The position numbers and the translations under genes were made by a program. Shown in pieces: positions 15,680-24,121 of a DNA stretch of 38,508 nucleotides. Source of the DNA: Achromobacter sp. (GTDB taxonomy: Bacteria; Pseudomonadota; Gammaproteobacteria; Burkholderiales; Burkholderiaceae_B). Numbering within the stretch: the stretch's first letter is position 1; the number at the start of each line of letters is the position of its first letter. Below the pieces are notes generated by a model, which worked only from the letters and a program-made list of their open reading frames with translations, was not told the origin of the DNA and searched no databases. The stretch spans positions 1-38,508 of the forward strand of contig DMTA01000433.1 of the NCBI GenBank assembly GCA_003454835.1, written 5' to 3'.

Positions 15680-16785
15680 GACGACCTATGACAGACTTTC
15701 ATCCCGACATGAGCCGCGAGGCGTTTGCCGCAGCACTTCGCGAGAACGCGCAGGCGCAGCAGTTCCCCGGGGCGATGCTCATGCCTAAGAGCCGCCACGA
15801 CTATGTGGGCGCGGTCATCGCCATTACAGGTACCTTATATTTTGACGGCGGCTATACACAGCTTAAGCGGGAGGCAATCGCACAGTGTTTTGACGATTAC
15901 CTGGCGCACGCGGGCGATGCCCTCACATGGCTGTGGCGTGGTGAGCCCCCGTCAGGCCCGCCGTGCATGCCTTACGTCAAGGCTCCGAAACTCCGCGATT
16001 TTTTTGAAACGCTCGACGAAGACGACAAGGTTGACCTGCAGTACACGAGCGGCACCAAGCGCGAGGACGCCGGCCCGTATTCCTTTTATGTCAACGCCGC
16101 ACCGGCTTGGGCCGCCAAAAAAACAGGCCGTCTGGATGTGTTGCGGTTCGCGTTGCCCTTTGTTGATATTGTCGAGCAACCCAAAGCTTTTCAAACCTTG
16201 TTCGTCGAATTCGCTGCGCGGCTGCAAGCATTGCATGGCCATGGCGGTTTTGGTTTTGTGCTGTCCCCGTCGGAATGGAACAGTAATCAGCCCACCGAAG
16301 CCTTCGCGTCGGAGCAGGCCCGCGGCGTTGATGTGGGGGCGCCAGTATTCTCCGCCATGGTGCTCAAGCCCGACACGTTCAAGACAGTGTCTTGGCTGAC
16401 CGCAATCAATCGTGACATGGTGGCGCAGGCAGGCGGCTTGCACACGTTGCGCTCGGAATTGCCGCCAGACTGGTTCGCCTTCTATGACTACGGCGCTGGC
16501 ATCGTCATTCAGGCTGGCAATGAACCCGACCTTGCTGCGACGGCTATCGACCCTAAGCCTCCGCAGTACGCGCTACCTAACGTAGCGCTCAAATCGCTGC
16601 GCAGTGCTGTGTTCGGGCTACACCTGGCGGCCAGTGCCGCCGGCGAACCGCGGCTGACCGGACTAAAAGGCGAAGCATGGGTTGAGCGCTTCGATGTATC
16701 TGACGAAGAGCTGCTCGATGTCAAGGCACGACTGCTTGATACGCCTCGGCTAGATGCAACGCACACTTTGGACGACCGACTGTAG
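15676..16785 (+). CDS. DUF3396-type immunity protein for the VRR-NUC effector
   Basis: 369 residues matching the DUF3396/TsiV-like group by pattern: GAVIAITGTLYFDGGYTQLKREAIAQCFDDY near the start (short matches ITGTLYFDGGY, AIAQCFDDY), FALPFVDIVEQP in the middle and DWFAFYDYGAGIVIQAGNEPD toward the end. Family members neutralise VRR-NUC toxins. The ATG at 15676 overlaps the effector stop (ATGA); a second ATG at 15688 is the alternative start, and the longer frame to 15514 is effector sequence out of phase. No signal peptide is seen, fitting a cytoplasmic antidote to a nuclease. Confidence 0.8.
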   Translation: MRRPMTDFHPDMSREAFAAALRENAQAQQFPGAMLMPKSRHDYVGAVIAITGTLYFDGGYTQLKREAIAQCFDDYLAHAGDALTWLWRGEPPSGPPCMPYVKAPKLRDFFETLDEDDKVDLQYTSGTKREDAGPYSFYVNAAPAWAAKKTGRLDVLRFALPFVDIVEQPKAFQTLFVEFAARLQALHGHGGFGFVLSPSEWNSNQPTEAFASEQARGVDVGAPVFSAMVLKPDTFKTVSWLTAINRDMVAQAGGLHTLRSELPPDWFAFYDYGAGIVIQAGNEPDLAATAIDPKPPQYALPNVALKSLRSAVFGLHLAASAAGEPRLTGLKGEAWVERFDVSDEELLDVKARLLDTPRLDATHTLDDRL

Positions 16786-16843
16786 CGCAGCCGGGGAACC
16801 AGCCCAGCACGATTCTGAAAGCTGAAGGAACGAGTCCCGACAC

Positions 16844-18379
16844 CTATTTCCGGCCAAACAGGCGACCGAGTATTCCACGCGGCGCGGCCGCAGCCCGTTC
16901 CGCTGCCAGCGCATTCTGCATCGACAGCTCCTGGAACTGAGGCTTGCCGTTCTGTTGGTACGAGGCGGACGCTTGGCGGAATGCCAGCGCCGATTCAGCA
17001 TGGCGCTTCATGTGGCCGTAGGTTTCTCCGCGTGAGAACAGCGCCCAGCTTCGGTAGTCGGGATCCAGCGCAATAAGGCGGTCGCAGGCGGCAAGCGCCT
17101 CGTCATAGCGACCGGCGGCGATCAGTGCATTGACGCGTTCGGCGTGCAAGGGGCCACTGTCGGGCCAGCGCGCCATCGCCTGGTCTGCGTCAGCCACGGC
17201 CTCGGTTGCGCGGCCCAGGTGGGTCAGCGCCTCGATGCGTGCGCGGCGCCACTTCAGCCAATCGGGATCCAGCGAGATCGCGACCTCCGACAAGGGCAAG
17301 GCCTCATCGTGGCGTTCCAGCCGGTTCAGCATATCGGCTGCGTTGCCGGGCAGGAAGTCGTTGTCGGGCGCGAGTTCGTAGCCGCGCAGGTAATAGGTCA
17401 GCGCTGCTTCCCAGCGGCGCTGATCGCGCTGCGCATTGCCGGCGACGAACAACAGCTGGGCGTCGCCGCTGGACAGCGGGTCCAGGCCCTGCAATGCCTG
17501 TTCAGCCAGCTCAGGGTCGCCGCTGCGCACATACTCGCGGGCTTGCTCCTTGCGGCCTTCCCAGCCGCTGTCCGAGAGCGCGTCCAGGCGATGCCATAGC
17601 GGCGCCGCTTCGTCGGCTCGGCCCAGGCGGTGCAGGGAGCGCGCCTTGCCCTCGAGGGGCCAGTCCCAGTCGGGTTCGCGGCGCAGCAGGCTGGTCCATT
17701 CCTCCACCGCGTCTTCATGGCGTCCGAGCGCCTGGAGGCACGAGGCGCGATTGTGCTGGATCGCGTTCTGCTCGCCCAGGAGGGCGCGGGCGCGGTCGAA
17801 CATCGCGATGGCGTTGTTCAGGTCACCCAGACGGCGGTAGTTGTTGCCGGCGTCGTAATGAAAGCCACCGTTGTTGGGCGCCAGCGCGACGGCGCGTTGA
17901 TGGTAGGGAAGAGCGTCCTGGTAGCGGCCTGCGTTGTGCAGATTGGATCCGATGTAGCAATGCGGCGCCGCGGAGAATGGGCGCATTTGCGAGGCGCGGG
18001 TCCAGCGCGCAATGGCGTCGTCCAGTTGACCGTCGTTGATCAACAGGTAGCCCTCGGCCATCAGCAATCCGAAGTGCGACGGCGCACGTGTCTGGGCCTC
18101 GCGCAAAAGGCGCCAGGCCTGCTGCTGTTGGCCCGCGTCGTAGAGCGCGGTGACTCGCAAGCGAATGGCGTCGCTGCATTGCGGATCCAGCGCCAACGCG
18201 CGGTCCAGGTCCGAGTCACGCTGCGCGTACGCGCGGCGCTGGTCGTGATAGCGGGCGCGCAGTGCCCACATGACGGCAAGATCTGGCTGTTCGCGCAGAC
18301 CTTGTTCGCACAGGGCAAGCATTTGGGCAAGGTCGCCGCTGTCATCGGCGCGGTGGATGGATTCGATCAGGCTGGACAT
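16844..18379 (-). CDS. Tetratricopeptide-repeat protein
   Basis: 511 residues made almost wholly of TPR helices from about residue 10 to 480. Recurrent A-x3-Y/W and A-L-x-L-D-P patterns are visible (RALALDPQCSDA, YQDALPYHQRAVALAPNNGG, EVAISLDPDWLKW, CDRLIALDPDYRSW). It ends ILGRLFGRK. There is no signal peptide or enzyme motif, so it is a cytoplasmic scaffold or co-chaperone of unknown partner. The ATG at 18379 is chosen: the repeats begin there and the frame above it overlaps the RDD gene. It follows that gene by 29 bp in a two-gene operon. Confidence 0.88.
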   Translation of the reverse strand: MSSLIESIHRADDSGDLAQMLALCEQGLREQPDLAVMWALRARYHDQRRAYAQRDSDLDRALALDPQCSDAIRLRVTALYDAGQQQQAWRLLREAQTRAPSHFGLLMAEGYLLINDGQLDDAIARWTRASQMRPFSAAPHCYIGSNLHNAGRYQDALPYHQRAVALAPNNGGFHYDAGNNYRRLGDLNNAIAMFDRARALLGEQNAIQHNRASCLQALGRHEDAVEEWTSLLRREPDWDWPLEGKARSLHRLGRADEAAPLWHRLDALSDSGWEGRKEQAREYVRSGDPELAEQALQGLDPLSSGDAQLLFVAGNAQRDQRRWEAALTYYLRGYELAPDNDFLPGNAADMLNRLERHDEALPLSEVAISLDPDWLKWRRARIEALTHLGRATEAVADADQAMARWPDSGPLHAERVNALIAAGRYDEALAACDRLIALDPDYRSWALFSRGETYGHMKRHAESALAFRQASASYQQNGKPQFQELSMQNALAAERAAAAPRGILGRLFGRK

Positions 18380-18408
18380 GCGCAAGGTTCTCTGTTCGGA
18401 AGATCGGA

Positions 18409-19473
18409 CTAGCGCGCCAGGGCGCCGGCTTCGTGACGGCAACTGTAGGGGCGGTCTTCGCGCGGGATGTCGTCGCTGCCGCATCGCCAACGGCGCACGC
18501 CGCCGCCCTTCTTTTCGGACCGCAGCTCGGGCAGATAGACCAGGTGCTTGCCGCCCAGCGAAGGTGAGTCCGCGGTGCCGGGATCGCCCGCGATGGTAAA
18601 GCGCAGCACACCGTTGACGGGATTCATCTCCAGCTTGCTGAAGCCGCTGGTTCGCAGCGATTCAAGCGTCACGCCGAGCGCGGCCATGTCCGGCGCAAAC
18701 GTCTTCGTGCGCTGGTAGTGGCTTTCCGCAAGCAGGCGCACGGGATCCGACACGAGATCCAGGTGTATGACGTCGGCGCGCAGCGGATTGTCTCCGTCAT
18801 CTTTGTCCAGGGCGACGACTGCGATCACCATGCCGGCCAGGACCAGCCCCACCATGCCGAACACGATGAACAGAAAGCGGCCCGCGCCCGTGACGGCGCG
18901 AACCCGGGCCAGCGCGGGCAGCACGGCCCGCGGCTTGGCCTGGCTAGACACCACGTGAGTGCCGGCGAGGGCGTTGTGCATGGCGCGCTCGCCAAAAACA
19001 GCTTGCTGTATGTGGTGGAAGAGGCCGGGGAGCGCCATGTTCAGCGCGTACTTCAGGGTATGCCGCCAGATCGAGCGCAGCAGTCCCGGTGAGCTGCCCT
19101 TGCGCGTCACCACCCGTTGTTTGAAGAGACGTTTGCCCGGGGACCCATTGCCCCAGGCGTCCATGAAAGCGGGCAGCAGGAAGCCCAGCAGCCCGCCGGC
19201 TATTGCCAGAAGCACGGGTCCGTCTGCGCCCGTCAGGCCTTGATAGGTGTATGAAGCGGCCATGGACAGACCGATCATCGCCGCCGCCATGACGGCGGCA
19301 TCGAACGCCGTGGCGGCCAGCCGGGCCCAGATGCTGGGAAAGACGGGGGCGTCGATGGCCGGGCCGGGGCGCTGGGCCGGCGCCTCTTGGGCAGTAACCG
19401 GCAGGAGGGCTTTGCAGCTGAAGCACAGCTTGTTGGCGGCCGGATTCTGCCAGTTGCAGCGAGGGCATTGCAT
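18409..19473 (-). CDS. Zinc-ribbon/RDD membrane protein with pilin-like C-terminus
   Basis: 354 residues in three parts. Residues 3-20 form a zinc ribbon (CPRC-x10-CFSC, Cys3, 6, 17, 20). Residues about 45-190 are an RDD membrane domain with several hydrophobic helices (RLAATAFDAAVMAAAMIGL, then GSPGKRLFKQRVV). A further transmembrane helix at about 205-228 precedes an exported tail of about 125 residues. That tail ends RWRCGSDDIP and DRPYSCR, the disulfide-closed pattern of type IV pilin C-termini. Function unknown; the layout suggests a membrane protein presenting a pilin-like domain in the periplasm. Co-transcribed with the TPR gene. Confidence 0.8.
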   Translation of the reverse strand: MQCPRCNWQNPAANKLCFSCKALLPVTAQEAPAQRPGPAIDAPVFPSIWARLAATAFDAAVMAAAMIGLSMAASYTYQGLTGADGPVLLAIAGGLLGFLLPAFMDAWGNGSPGKRLFKQRVVTRKGSSPGLLRSIWRHTLKYALNMALPGLFHHIQQAVFGERAMHNALAGTHVVSSQAKPRAVLPALARVRAVTGAGRFLFIVFGMVGLVLAGMVIAVVALDKDDGDNPLRADVIHLDLVSDPVRLLAESHYQRTKTFAPDMAALGVTLESLRTSGFSKLEMNPVNGVLRFTIAGDPGTADSPSLGGKHLVYLPELRSEKKGGGVRRWRCGSDDIPREDRPYSCRHEAGALAR

Positions 19474-19811
19474 GGGATCTGAGGCGGGATGCTAAAGCCG
19501 GTCTGAGCGGCAGGACTGCGGATGATACCCATGTCGCCCAAATCTGGCGGCGACATTGCGCTTACAGGGGCACCACGATGCCGTGATCGTCTTTGGCAGC
19601 TCGCGATCGGGCCAGTCGCCGGGATCGGTTGATTGCACGGACGGTGGAAGGCGTCGCTGCGCAGGTCAGCAAGCAGCCATCGTTCTATAAAAAGAACGAT
19701 GAAGGCAAAAATCCCCATCTACCGGCGGATTGTCCCGGAGAATATAGTTCTGTTCATCGCAGCAACGCGCTGCAAGCAACACCCCAAACCTACTTCTTCA
19801 AGGACACTGAC
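19474..19811. promoter_or_regulatory. Divergent promoter region with an 8-bp-arm palindrome
   Basis: 338 bp between the RDD gene and the YcaC-like gene with no supported coding sequence. ATCGTTCT (19679-19686) and AGAACGAT (19693-19700) form a perfect inverted repeat around ATAAAA, 112 bp upstream of the hydrolase start. The centre could be part of a -10 element, so repressor binding there would block transcription. The regulator is unknown. Confidence 0.45.
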
Positions 19812-20516
19812 ATGACCAACACCACCGCCAAGCTCGAAGTGCTGACCCCCGAAAACAGCCAGATCATCTTCATCGATCACCAGCCGCAAATGGCCTTCGG
19901 CGTGCAGTCGATCGATCGCCAGACGCTCAAGAACAACGTCGTGGGTCTGGCCAAGGGCGCCAAAGCCTTCGACATTCCGACCATCATCACCACGGTCGAG
20001 ACCGAATCGTTCTCCGGCTATACCTACCCCGAACTGCTTGATGTCTTCCCGGAAAAGAAAGTGCTGGAACGCACCTCGATGAACTCCTGGGATGACCAGA
20101 AGGTGCGCGACCAGCTCGCCGCCAACGGCCGCAAGAAGGTGATCGTGGCCGGTCTGTGGACCGAAGTCTGCAACACCACCTTTGCGCTGTGCGCCATGCT
20201 GGAAGGCGAGTACGAGATCTACATGGTTTCCGATGCGTCCGGCGGCACGTCCAAGGAAGCGCATGACATGGCCATGCAACGCATGATCCAGGCTGGCGTC
20301 GTGCCGGTCACGTGGCAGCAAGTGCTGCTGGAATGGCAGCGCGACTGGGCTCGCCGCGACTCGTACGATGCCGTGATGGAAATCGTCAAGGAACACTCGG
20401 GCGCGTATGGCATGGGTGTGGACTACGCCTACACGATGGTGCACAAGGCCGCGCAGCGCACGCAGACGAAACATGAGGCGATCGCGCCCGTCGCTGCGCC
20501 GGTTATCGCTCGCTAA
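19812..20516 (+). CDS. YcaC-like isochorismatase-family hydrolase
   Basis: 234-residue cysteine hydrolase of the isochorismatase-like superfamily, YcaC branch. Asp22 (IIFIDHQPQ) and the nucleophile Cys120 (GLWTEVCNTTFA) are in the expected places, with the usual SDASGGTSKEAHDMAMQRM segment after them (short match SDASGGTS). Family members hydrolyse amides or related bonds, but the substrate of YcaC-type proteins is poorly defined. The ATG at 19812 follows an AAGGA site; the frame is open upstream to 19593 without a plausible start. A terminator follows, so it appears monocistronic. Confidence 0.92.
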   Translation: MTNTTAKLEVLTPENSQIIFIDHQPQMAFGVQSIDRQTLKNNVVGLAKGAKAFDIPTIITTVETESFSGYTYPELLDVFPEKKVLERTSMNSWDDQKVRDQLAANGRKKVIVAGLWTEVCNTTFALCAMLEGEYEIYMVSDASGGTSKEAHDMAMQRMIQAGVVPVTWQQVLLEWQRDWARRDSYDAVMEIVKEHSGAYGMGVDYAYTMVHKAAQRTQTKHEAIAPVAAPVIAR

Positions 20517-20524
20517 ATCCCCAG

Positions 20525-20554
20525 GCCCGCGGCCGATGCTGCGGGCTTTTTTTT
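20525..20554 (+). terminator. Terminator after the YcaC-like gene
   Basis: GCCCGC (20525-20530) and GCGGGC (20541-20546) pair around a 10-nt loop and are followed by eight T residues. It lies between the hydrolase and the MFS gene, so the latter likely has its own promoter or depends on read-through. Confidence 0.85.
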
Positions 20555-20585
20555 CCCGTATCGACCGGCAGCCCCGGAGCCTCCC

Positions 20586-22190
20586 ATGACGACCGCCGAC
20601 ACCCGCCCCGCCGACGCCCAGCCGTCCTCGCCTTTCGCCTATTCCGCCTTCTCGGTGATCTGGATCGCCACCGTGCTGTCCAACATCGGCACCTGGATGC
20701 ATGACGTGGGCGCCGGCTGGCTCATGACGTCGTTGTCGCCGTCGCCGATGTTCGTGGCGCTGGTGCAGACCGCGGGCGCGCTGCCGGTCTTCCTGCTATC
20801 GCTCCTGGCAGGCGCGCTGGCCGACACGATGGATCGCCGTAAGCTGCTGCTGATGGTGCAGATTGCGATGGGCTTCATCGCCCTGGCGCTGGGTCTGGTG
20901 GTCTGGTTTGGGCTGACCACGCCGTGGGTGCTGCTGGGCTTTACGTTGCTGATGGGCATTGGCACGGCGCTGTCGGCGCCGGCCTGGCAGGCCATCGTGC
21001 CCAGCCTGGTGCCGCGTCCGTCGTTGCAGCAGGCCATCGCGACCAACAGCGTCGGCATCAACGTTAGCCGCGCGATCGGCCCGGCGCTGGCCGGCGTGCT
21101 GATCACCAGCCTGGGCGTGGCGATTCCGTTCTTCGTCAATGCGGTCAGCTTCATCGTGGTGGTGGCCGCACTGATCTGGTGGAAGCCGCCGGTCGCCGCT
21201 GAAAAGCGTCTGCCGCGCGAACAGTTGTTCCACGCCATGCGTGCCGGCCTGCGCTTTGCGCTGCACAGCAAGCCGCTTAAATCCACGCTGGTCCGTGCCG
21301 TCGCGTTTTTTCTGTTTGCCAGCGCCTACTGGGCCCTGCTGCCGGTGATCGTGCGCCAGGTGCTGAATGGCGGCGCCTTGCTGTACGGCGTCATCCTGGG
21401 CTGCGTCGGCGCGGGTGCGGTGATCGGTGCGATGGTGCTGCCGCCGCTGCGCAAGAAGCTGGGTCCTGACCGCAGCGTCATGGCCGGCACGCTGGGCACG
21501 GCGGTCACGCTGGTGGTCTTTGCGGTGATCCCGCATCCCGTGGTGGCCGGTGCGTTCAGCTTCCTGGCCGGCGCGTCGTGGATCATGGTGCTGACCTCGC
21601 TCAACGTATCGGCGCAAGTGGCCCTGCCGGACTGGGTGCGTGCTCGTGGCCTGGCGATTTTCGTGACGGTGTTCTTCGGCTCGATGACCGCGGGCAGCAT
21701 GATCTGGGGCCAGACGGCGGTGCATGCCGGCGTCCCCGCCGCCATGCTGATCGCCGCCGCCGGCGCGGTAATTGCGATGTTGCTGACCCGCAAGGCCAAG
21801 CTGCAACTGGGCGCCGACCTGGACCTGGCGCCGTCGATGCACTGGCCCGAGCCCCTGATCGATCAGCAGGTGTCGCATGATCGGGGTCCGGTCATGATCA
21901 CGGTCGAATACCTGATCGACCCGGCACGCGGTGCGGACTTCGTGCAGGCCATGCAGCACGCCGGCGCCGAGCGCCGCCGCGATGGGGCCTACGCTTGGGG
22001 GATCTTTGAAGACGCGGCGCAACCTGGCCGCTACCTGGAATACTTTCTGGTGACGTCGTGGCTGGAGCACCTGCGCCAACATGAGCGTGTGACCCACGCC
22101 GACGCGGATCAGCAGGCCGAAGTGCGCGGTTTCCACATCGGCGATGCGCCGCCGAAGGTATCCCACTTCGTCGCGCCCCAGCAGTCGTAA
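20586..22190 (+). CDS. MFS transporter, MFS_3/EntS-like, with C-terminal ABM-like domain
   Basis: 534 residues. Residues about 20-405 form the major facilitator domain with roughly ten to twelve helices (WIATVLSNIGTWMHDVGAGW opening, ALADTMDRRKLLL as the loop 2-3 motif). Residues about 430-525 form a soluble domain (MITVEYLIDPARGADFVQAM, then YLEYFLVTSWLEHLRQHERV) like an antibiotic-biosynthesis-monooxygenase fold. This two-part layout is usual for MFS_3 proteins, which export siderophores or other small molecules. Substrate unknown. A GGAG site precedes the ATG at 20586. Confidence 0.9.
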   Translation: MTTADTRPADAQPSSPFAYSAFSVIWIATVLSNIGTWMHDVGAGWLMTSLSPSPMFVALVQTAGALPVFLLSLLAGALADTMDRRKLLLMVQIAMGFIALALGLVVWFGLTTPWVLLGFTLLMGIGTALSAPAWQAIVPSLVPRPSLQQAIATNSVGINVSRAIGPALAGVLITSLGVAIPFFVNAVSFIVVVAALIWWKPPVAAEKRLPREQLFHAMRAGLRFALHSKPLKSTLVRAVAFFLFASAYWALLPVIVRQVLNGGALLYGVILGCVGAGAVIGAMVLPPLRKKLGPDRSVMAGTLGTAVTLVVFAVIPHPVVAGAFSFLAGASWIMVLTSLNVSAQVALPDWVRARGLAIFVTVFFGSMTAGSMIWGQTAVHAGVPAAMLIAAAGAVIAMLLTRKAKLQLGADLDLAPSMHWPEPLIDQQVSHDRGPVMITVEYLIDPARGADFVQAMQHAGAERRRDGAYAWGIFEDAAQPGRYLEYFLVTSWLEHLRQHERVTHADADQQAEVRGFHIGDAPPKVSHFVAPQQS

Positions 22191-22205
22191 GCTTGCTTGT
22201 TATCG

Positions 22206-22234
22206 AATGCGGCTCACTCGAGCCGCATTTTTTT
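22206..22234 (+). terminator. Terminator after the MFS gene
   Basis: AATGCGGCT (22206-22214) and AGCCGCATT (22221-22229) form a perfect 9-bp stem with a 6-nt loop followed by T residues. It lies 15 bp after the MFS stop codon and can also serve the convergent small gene. Confidence 0.88.
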
Positions 22235-22282
22235 ATGCCTGGACGCGATGCTGGGCATCATCTCGGGATGGGGCGGATCTGC

Positions 22283-22447
22283 TCAAGGTTCCTGAGACAG
22301 CGCGTTGAGGCTTTCAAGGCGTTCCATCTCTTTCTTCTCTTTCTCTTTTCTAGCGCCTTCGCGATGCGACTTGATGGCGAGGAACATGCACACGCCCAGC
22401 ACGCCGAGCTTGAACGTACCGAAGGCTAAAGGGACCCAGAAATTCAT
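22283..22447 (-). CDS. Small single-pass membrane protein (54 aa)
   Basis: A 54-residue frame with one hydrophobic helix (WVPLAFGTFKLGVLGVCMFL) followed by a highly charged Lys/Glu/Arg tail (HREGARKEKEKKEMERLESL). The ATG at 22447 has GAGG five bases upstream; another ATG is directly before it at 22450. The frame stays open to 22642, but the extra part overlaps the MocR promoter and lacks protein-like character. Function unknown; the shape is that of many small inner-membrane proteins. Being short, it could still be spurious. Confidence 0.5.
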   Translation of the reverse strand: MNFWVPLAFGTFKLGVLGVCMFLAIKSHREGARKEKEKKEMERLESLNALSQEP

Positions 22448-22529
22448 CATTGCCTCAAAACGCTGCGTCAGCAGCTTGATCGCTGCTCGCGGACGCTGAA
22501 CGAAGTCAGAAGCGCGCGGAGCGAGTGCT

Positions 22530-22575
22530 AAAATCCATACAAGATTGCGAATTCTACCGCCAAAATCCATACAAG
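22530..22575 (+). promoter_or_regulatory. Direct-repeat operator upstream of the MocR gene
   Basis: AAAATCCATACAAG occurs exactly at 22530-22543 and again at 22562-22575, 32 bp apart (about three helical turns), with TTG/AATT similarity continuing after each. MocR regulators typically bind paired direct repeats at their own promoters, so this is a probable autoregulatory site and also faces the divergent small gene. Confidence 0.6.
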
Positions 22576-22644
22576 AAGTTGAATTGCCCGGTACGTGCGT
22601 CCTTGCCGCCGGCGGAAGCGGCGAAACACCCCCAAAAATCAAAC

Positions 22645-24054
22645 ATGGCTCTCTCGCGTCGTCTTAAAAAAGCAAGCATGTCGTGGGTGCGGCCCCTCAC
22701 CGCCGGTGCGGGCTCCCGATACCAGCAAATCGCCACGCAGATCGTGACCGCGGTGGAGGACGGCGTCCTTCAGCCAGGAGACCGCCTGCCGACGCAGCGT
22801 GAACTGGCCCAGGCATTGGGCGTCGACCTCACGACCGTCACGCGGGCGTATTCGGAAGTCCGCCAGAAAGGGATCCTGGAAGCGCAAGGAGCCGGCGGGA
22901 CGTATGTGGCCTATTCCGCGTCGGCAACAGGCGGCACGATCGATCTGGGGATGAACATCCCGCCATTGCTCGGCAGCGTGGCGTTTTCGCAGATGCTTGC
23001 AGAAGGCAGTGGCTCGACGCAGGTTGCGGCAAGCTCGATGGACCTGATGAGCTATCACGTGGGGGCGGGTGCCGCACGGCATCGTGCCGCCGGGGCGAAA
23101 TGGCTGGAGCCGGTGCTTGGCCGCCTGGACACTGACCGGATCGTGGTCTGCCCCGGCGCGCAAACCGCAATCGCCGCACTGCTTCTGGCCAGAAGCCAGG
23201 CCGGGGATGCGATTGCCTGCGATGCGCTGACGTATCCAGGCTTTCTGGCCGCCGCCCGTTTGCTCCAGCGTGTGGCCGTCGGCGTGAAGTCAGATGCTTT
23301 CGGGATGGACCCCGAGGATCTGGAGCGCGTGTGCCGAAAGCATCGCCCGGCAATGCTGTACTTGAATCCGACGATTCAGAACCCGACCGCGCTGACGCTG
23401 TCCACCGAGCGGCGAACCGAGCTGCTGCGTGTAGCTAAGAAATTTGCGCTGCCTGTCATTGAAGATGATCCGTACTGGCTATTGGCCGAGCGGCCGCCGA
23501 GCACGATGTTTTCATTGGCCGCCAACATGTCGTCGGCGCCGGTTTACTACGTGTCGACGCTATCGAAATGCATCGCGCCCGGCCTGCGAACCGCATACCT
23601 GGTCGTACCTGCCGGCGAGCCGTTGACGCCCGTGCTGGATGCCCTGCGTTCGCTGGCGCTGATGCCCACGCCCTGGATGACGGAAATGGCGTCGACGTGG
23701 ATCGAGTCGGACGCTGCGGTGCAATGGACGGCGCAGGTCAGGAGTGAGTTGCGGCACCGGCAAGGCATTGCCGCGTCGATCCTGCCGGGGGAGATTCAGG
23801 CCGACCCGAACGGGCTGCATCTATGGTTGCAGTTGCCGGGTCATATCGATCTGTACCGGCTTATACAAACGGCGCTTGAACAAGGTGTGAGCGTCACCGA
23901 CTCGGCGTCATTTTCCACGGGGTCGTTCAGTCCCTTGGCGCTTCGTGTGTCGTTGGGGGGAGCGATTGATCGAGGTCGCCTCACGCATGGTCTGATCCAG
24001 TTGGCGGAGCTGCTCAAGGGGGATCTTGCCAGGCGGGATTCTCGCGTTGTCTGA
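22645..24054 (+). CDS. MocR-type regulator: GntR DNA-binding plus aminotransferase-like domain
   Basis: 469 residues. Residues about 22-88 are the GntR winged helix (PGDRLPTQRELAQALGVDLT, TVTRAYSEVRQKGILEAQG). Residues about 115-460 are a fold type I aminotransferase domain with YLNPTIQNPTA and the PLP-binding Lys308 in STLSKCIAPGLR. Such proteins use PLP or its amino-acid adducts as signals rather than for catalysis. The ATG at 22645 is preferred: a GTG at 22525 would place the start before the two operator repeats. Target genes are not evident; the nearest are the small membrane protein and itself. Confidence 0.9.
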   Translation: MALSRRLKKASMSWVRPLTAGAGSRYQQIATQIVTAVEDGVLQPGDRLPTQRELAQALGVDLTTVTRAYSEVRQKGILEAQGAGGTYVAYSASATGGTIDLGMNIPPLLGSVAFSQMLAEGSGSTQVAASSMDLMSYHVGAGAARHRAAGAKWLEPVLGRLDTDRIVVCPGAQTAIAALLLARSQAGDAIACDALTYPGFLAAARLLQRVAVGVKSDAFGMDPEDLERVCRKHRPAMLYLNPTIQNPTALTLSTERRTELLRVAKKFALPVIEDDPYWLLAERPPSTMFSLAANMSSAPVYYVSTLSKCIAPGLRTAYLVVPAGEPLTPVLDALRSLALMPTPWMTEMASTWIESDAAVQWTAQVRSELRHRQGIAASILPGEIQADPNGLHLWLQLPGHIDLYRLIQTALEQGVSVTDSASFSTGSFSPLALRVSLGGAIDRGRLTHGLIQLAELLKGDLARRDSRVV

Positions 24055-24121
24055 GCTGCATGGACGTTCGATCTTTCGCGGCGACGTCGAATTGCCCGGA
24101 GATGCGGCAACGCCAAACGCC

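Noticed and set aside
14439..16785. The PAAR/nuclease/immunity genes as cargo of a third Tn7-like element
   Set aside because: No TnsB-like repeat is found after 16785, and the apparent native glmS terminator lies before the module.
22525..22644. GTG start extending the MocR protein by 40 residues
   Set aside because: It lies before the two direct repeats and the extra residues precede the GntR domain without similarity to it.
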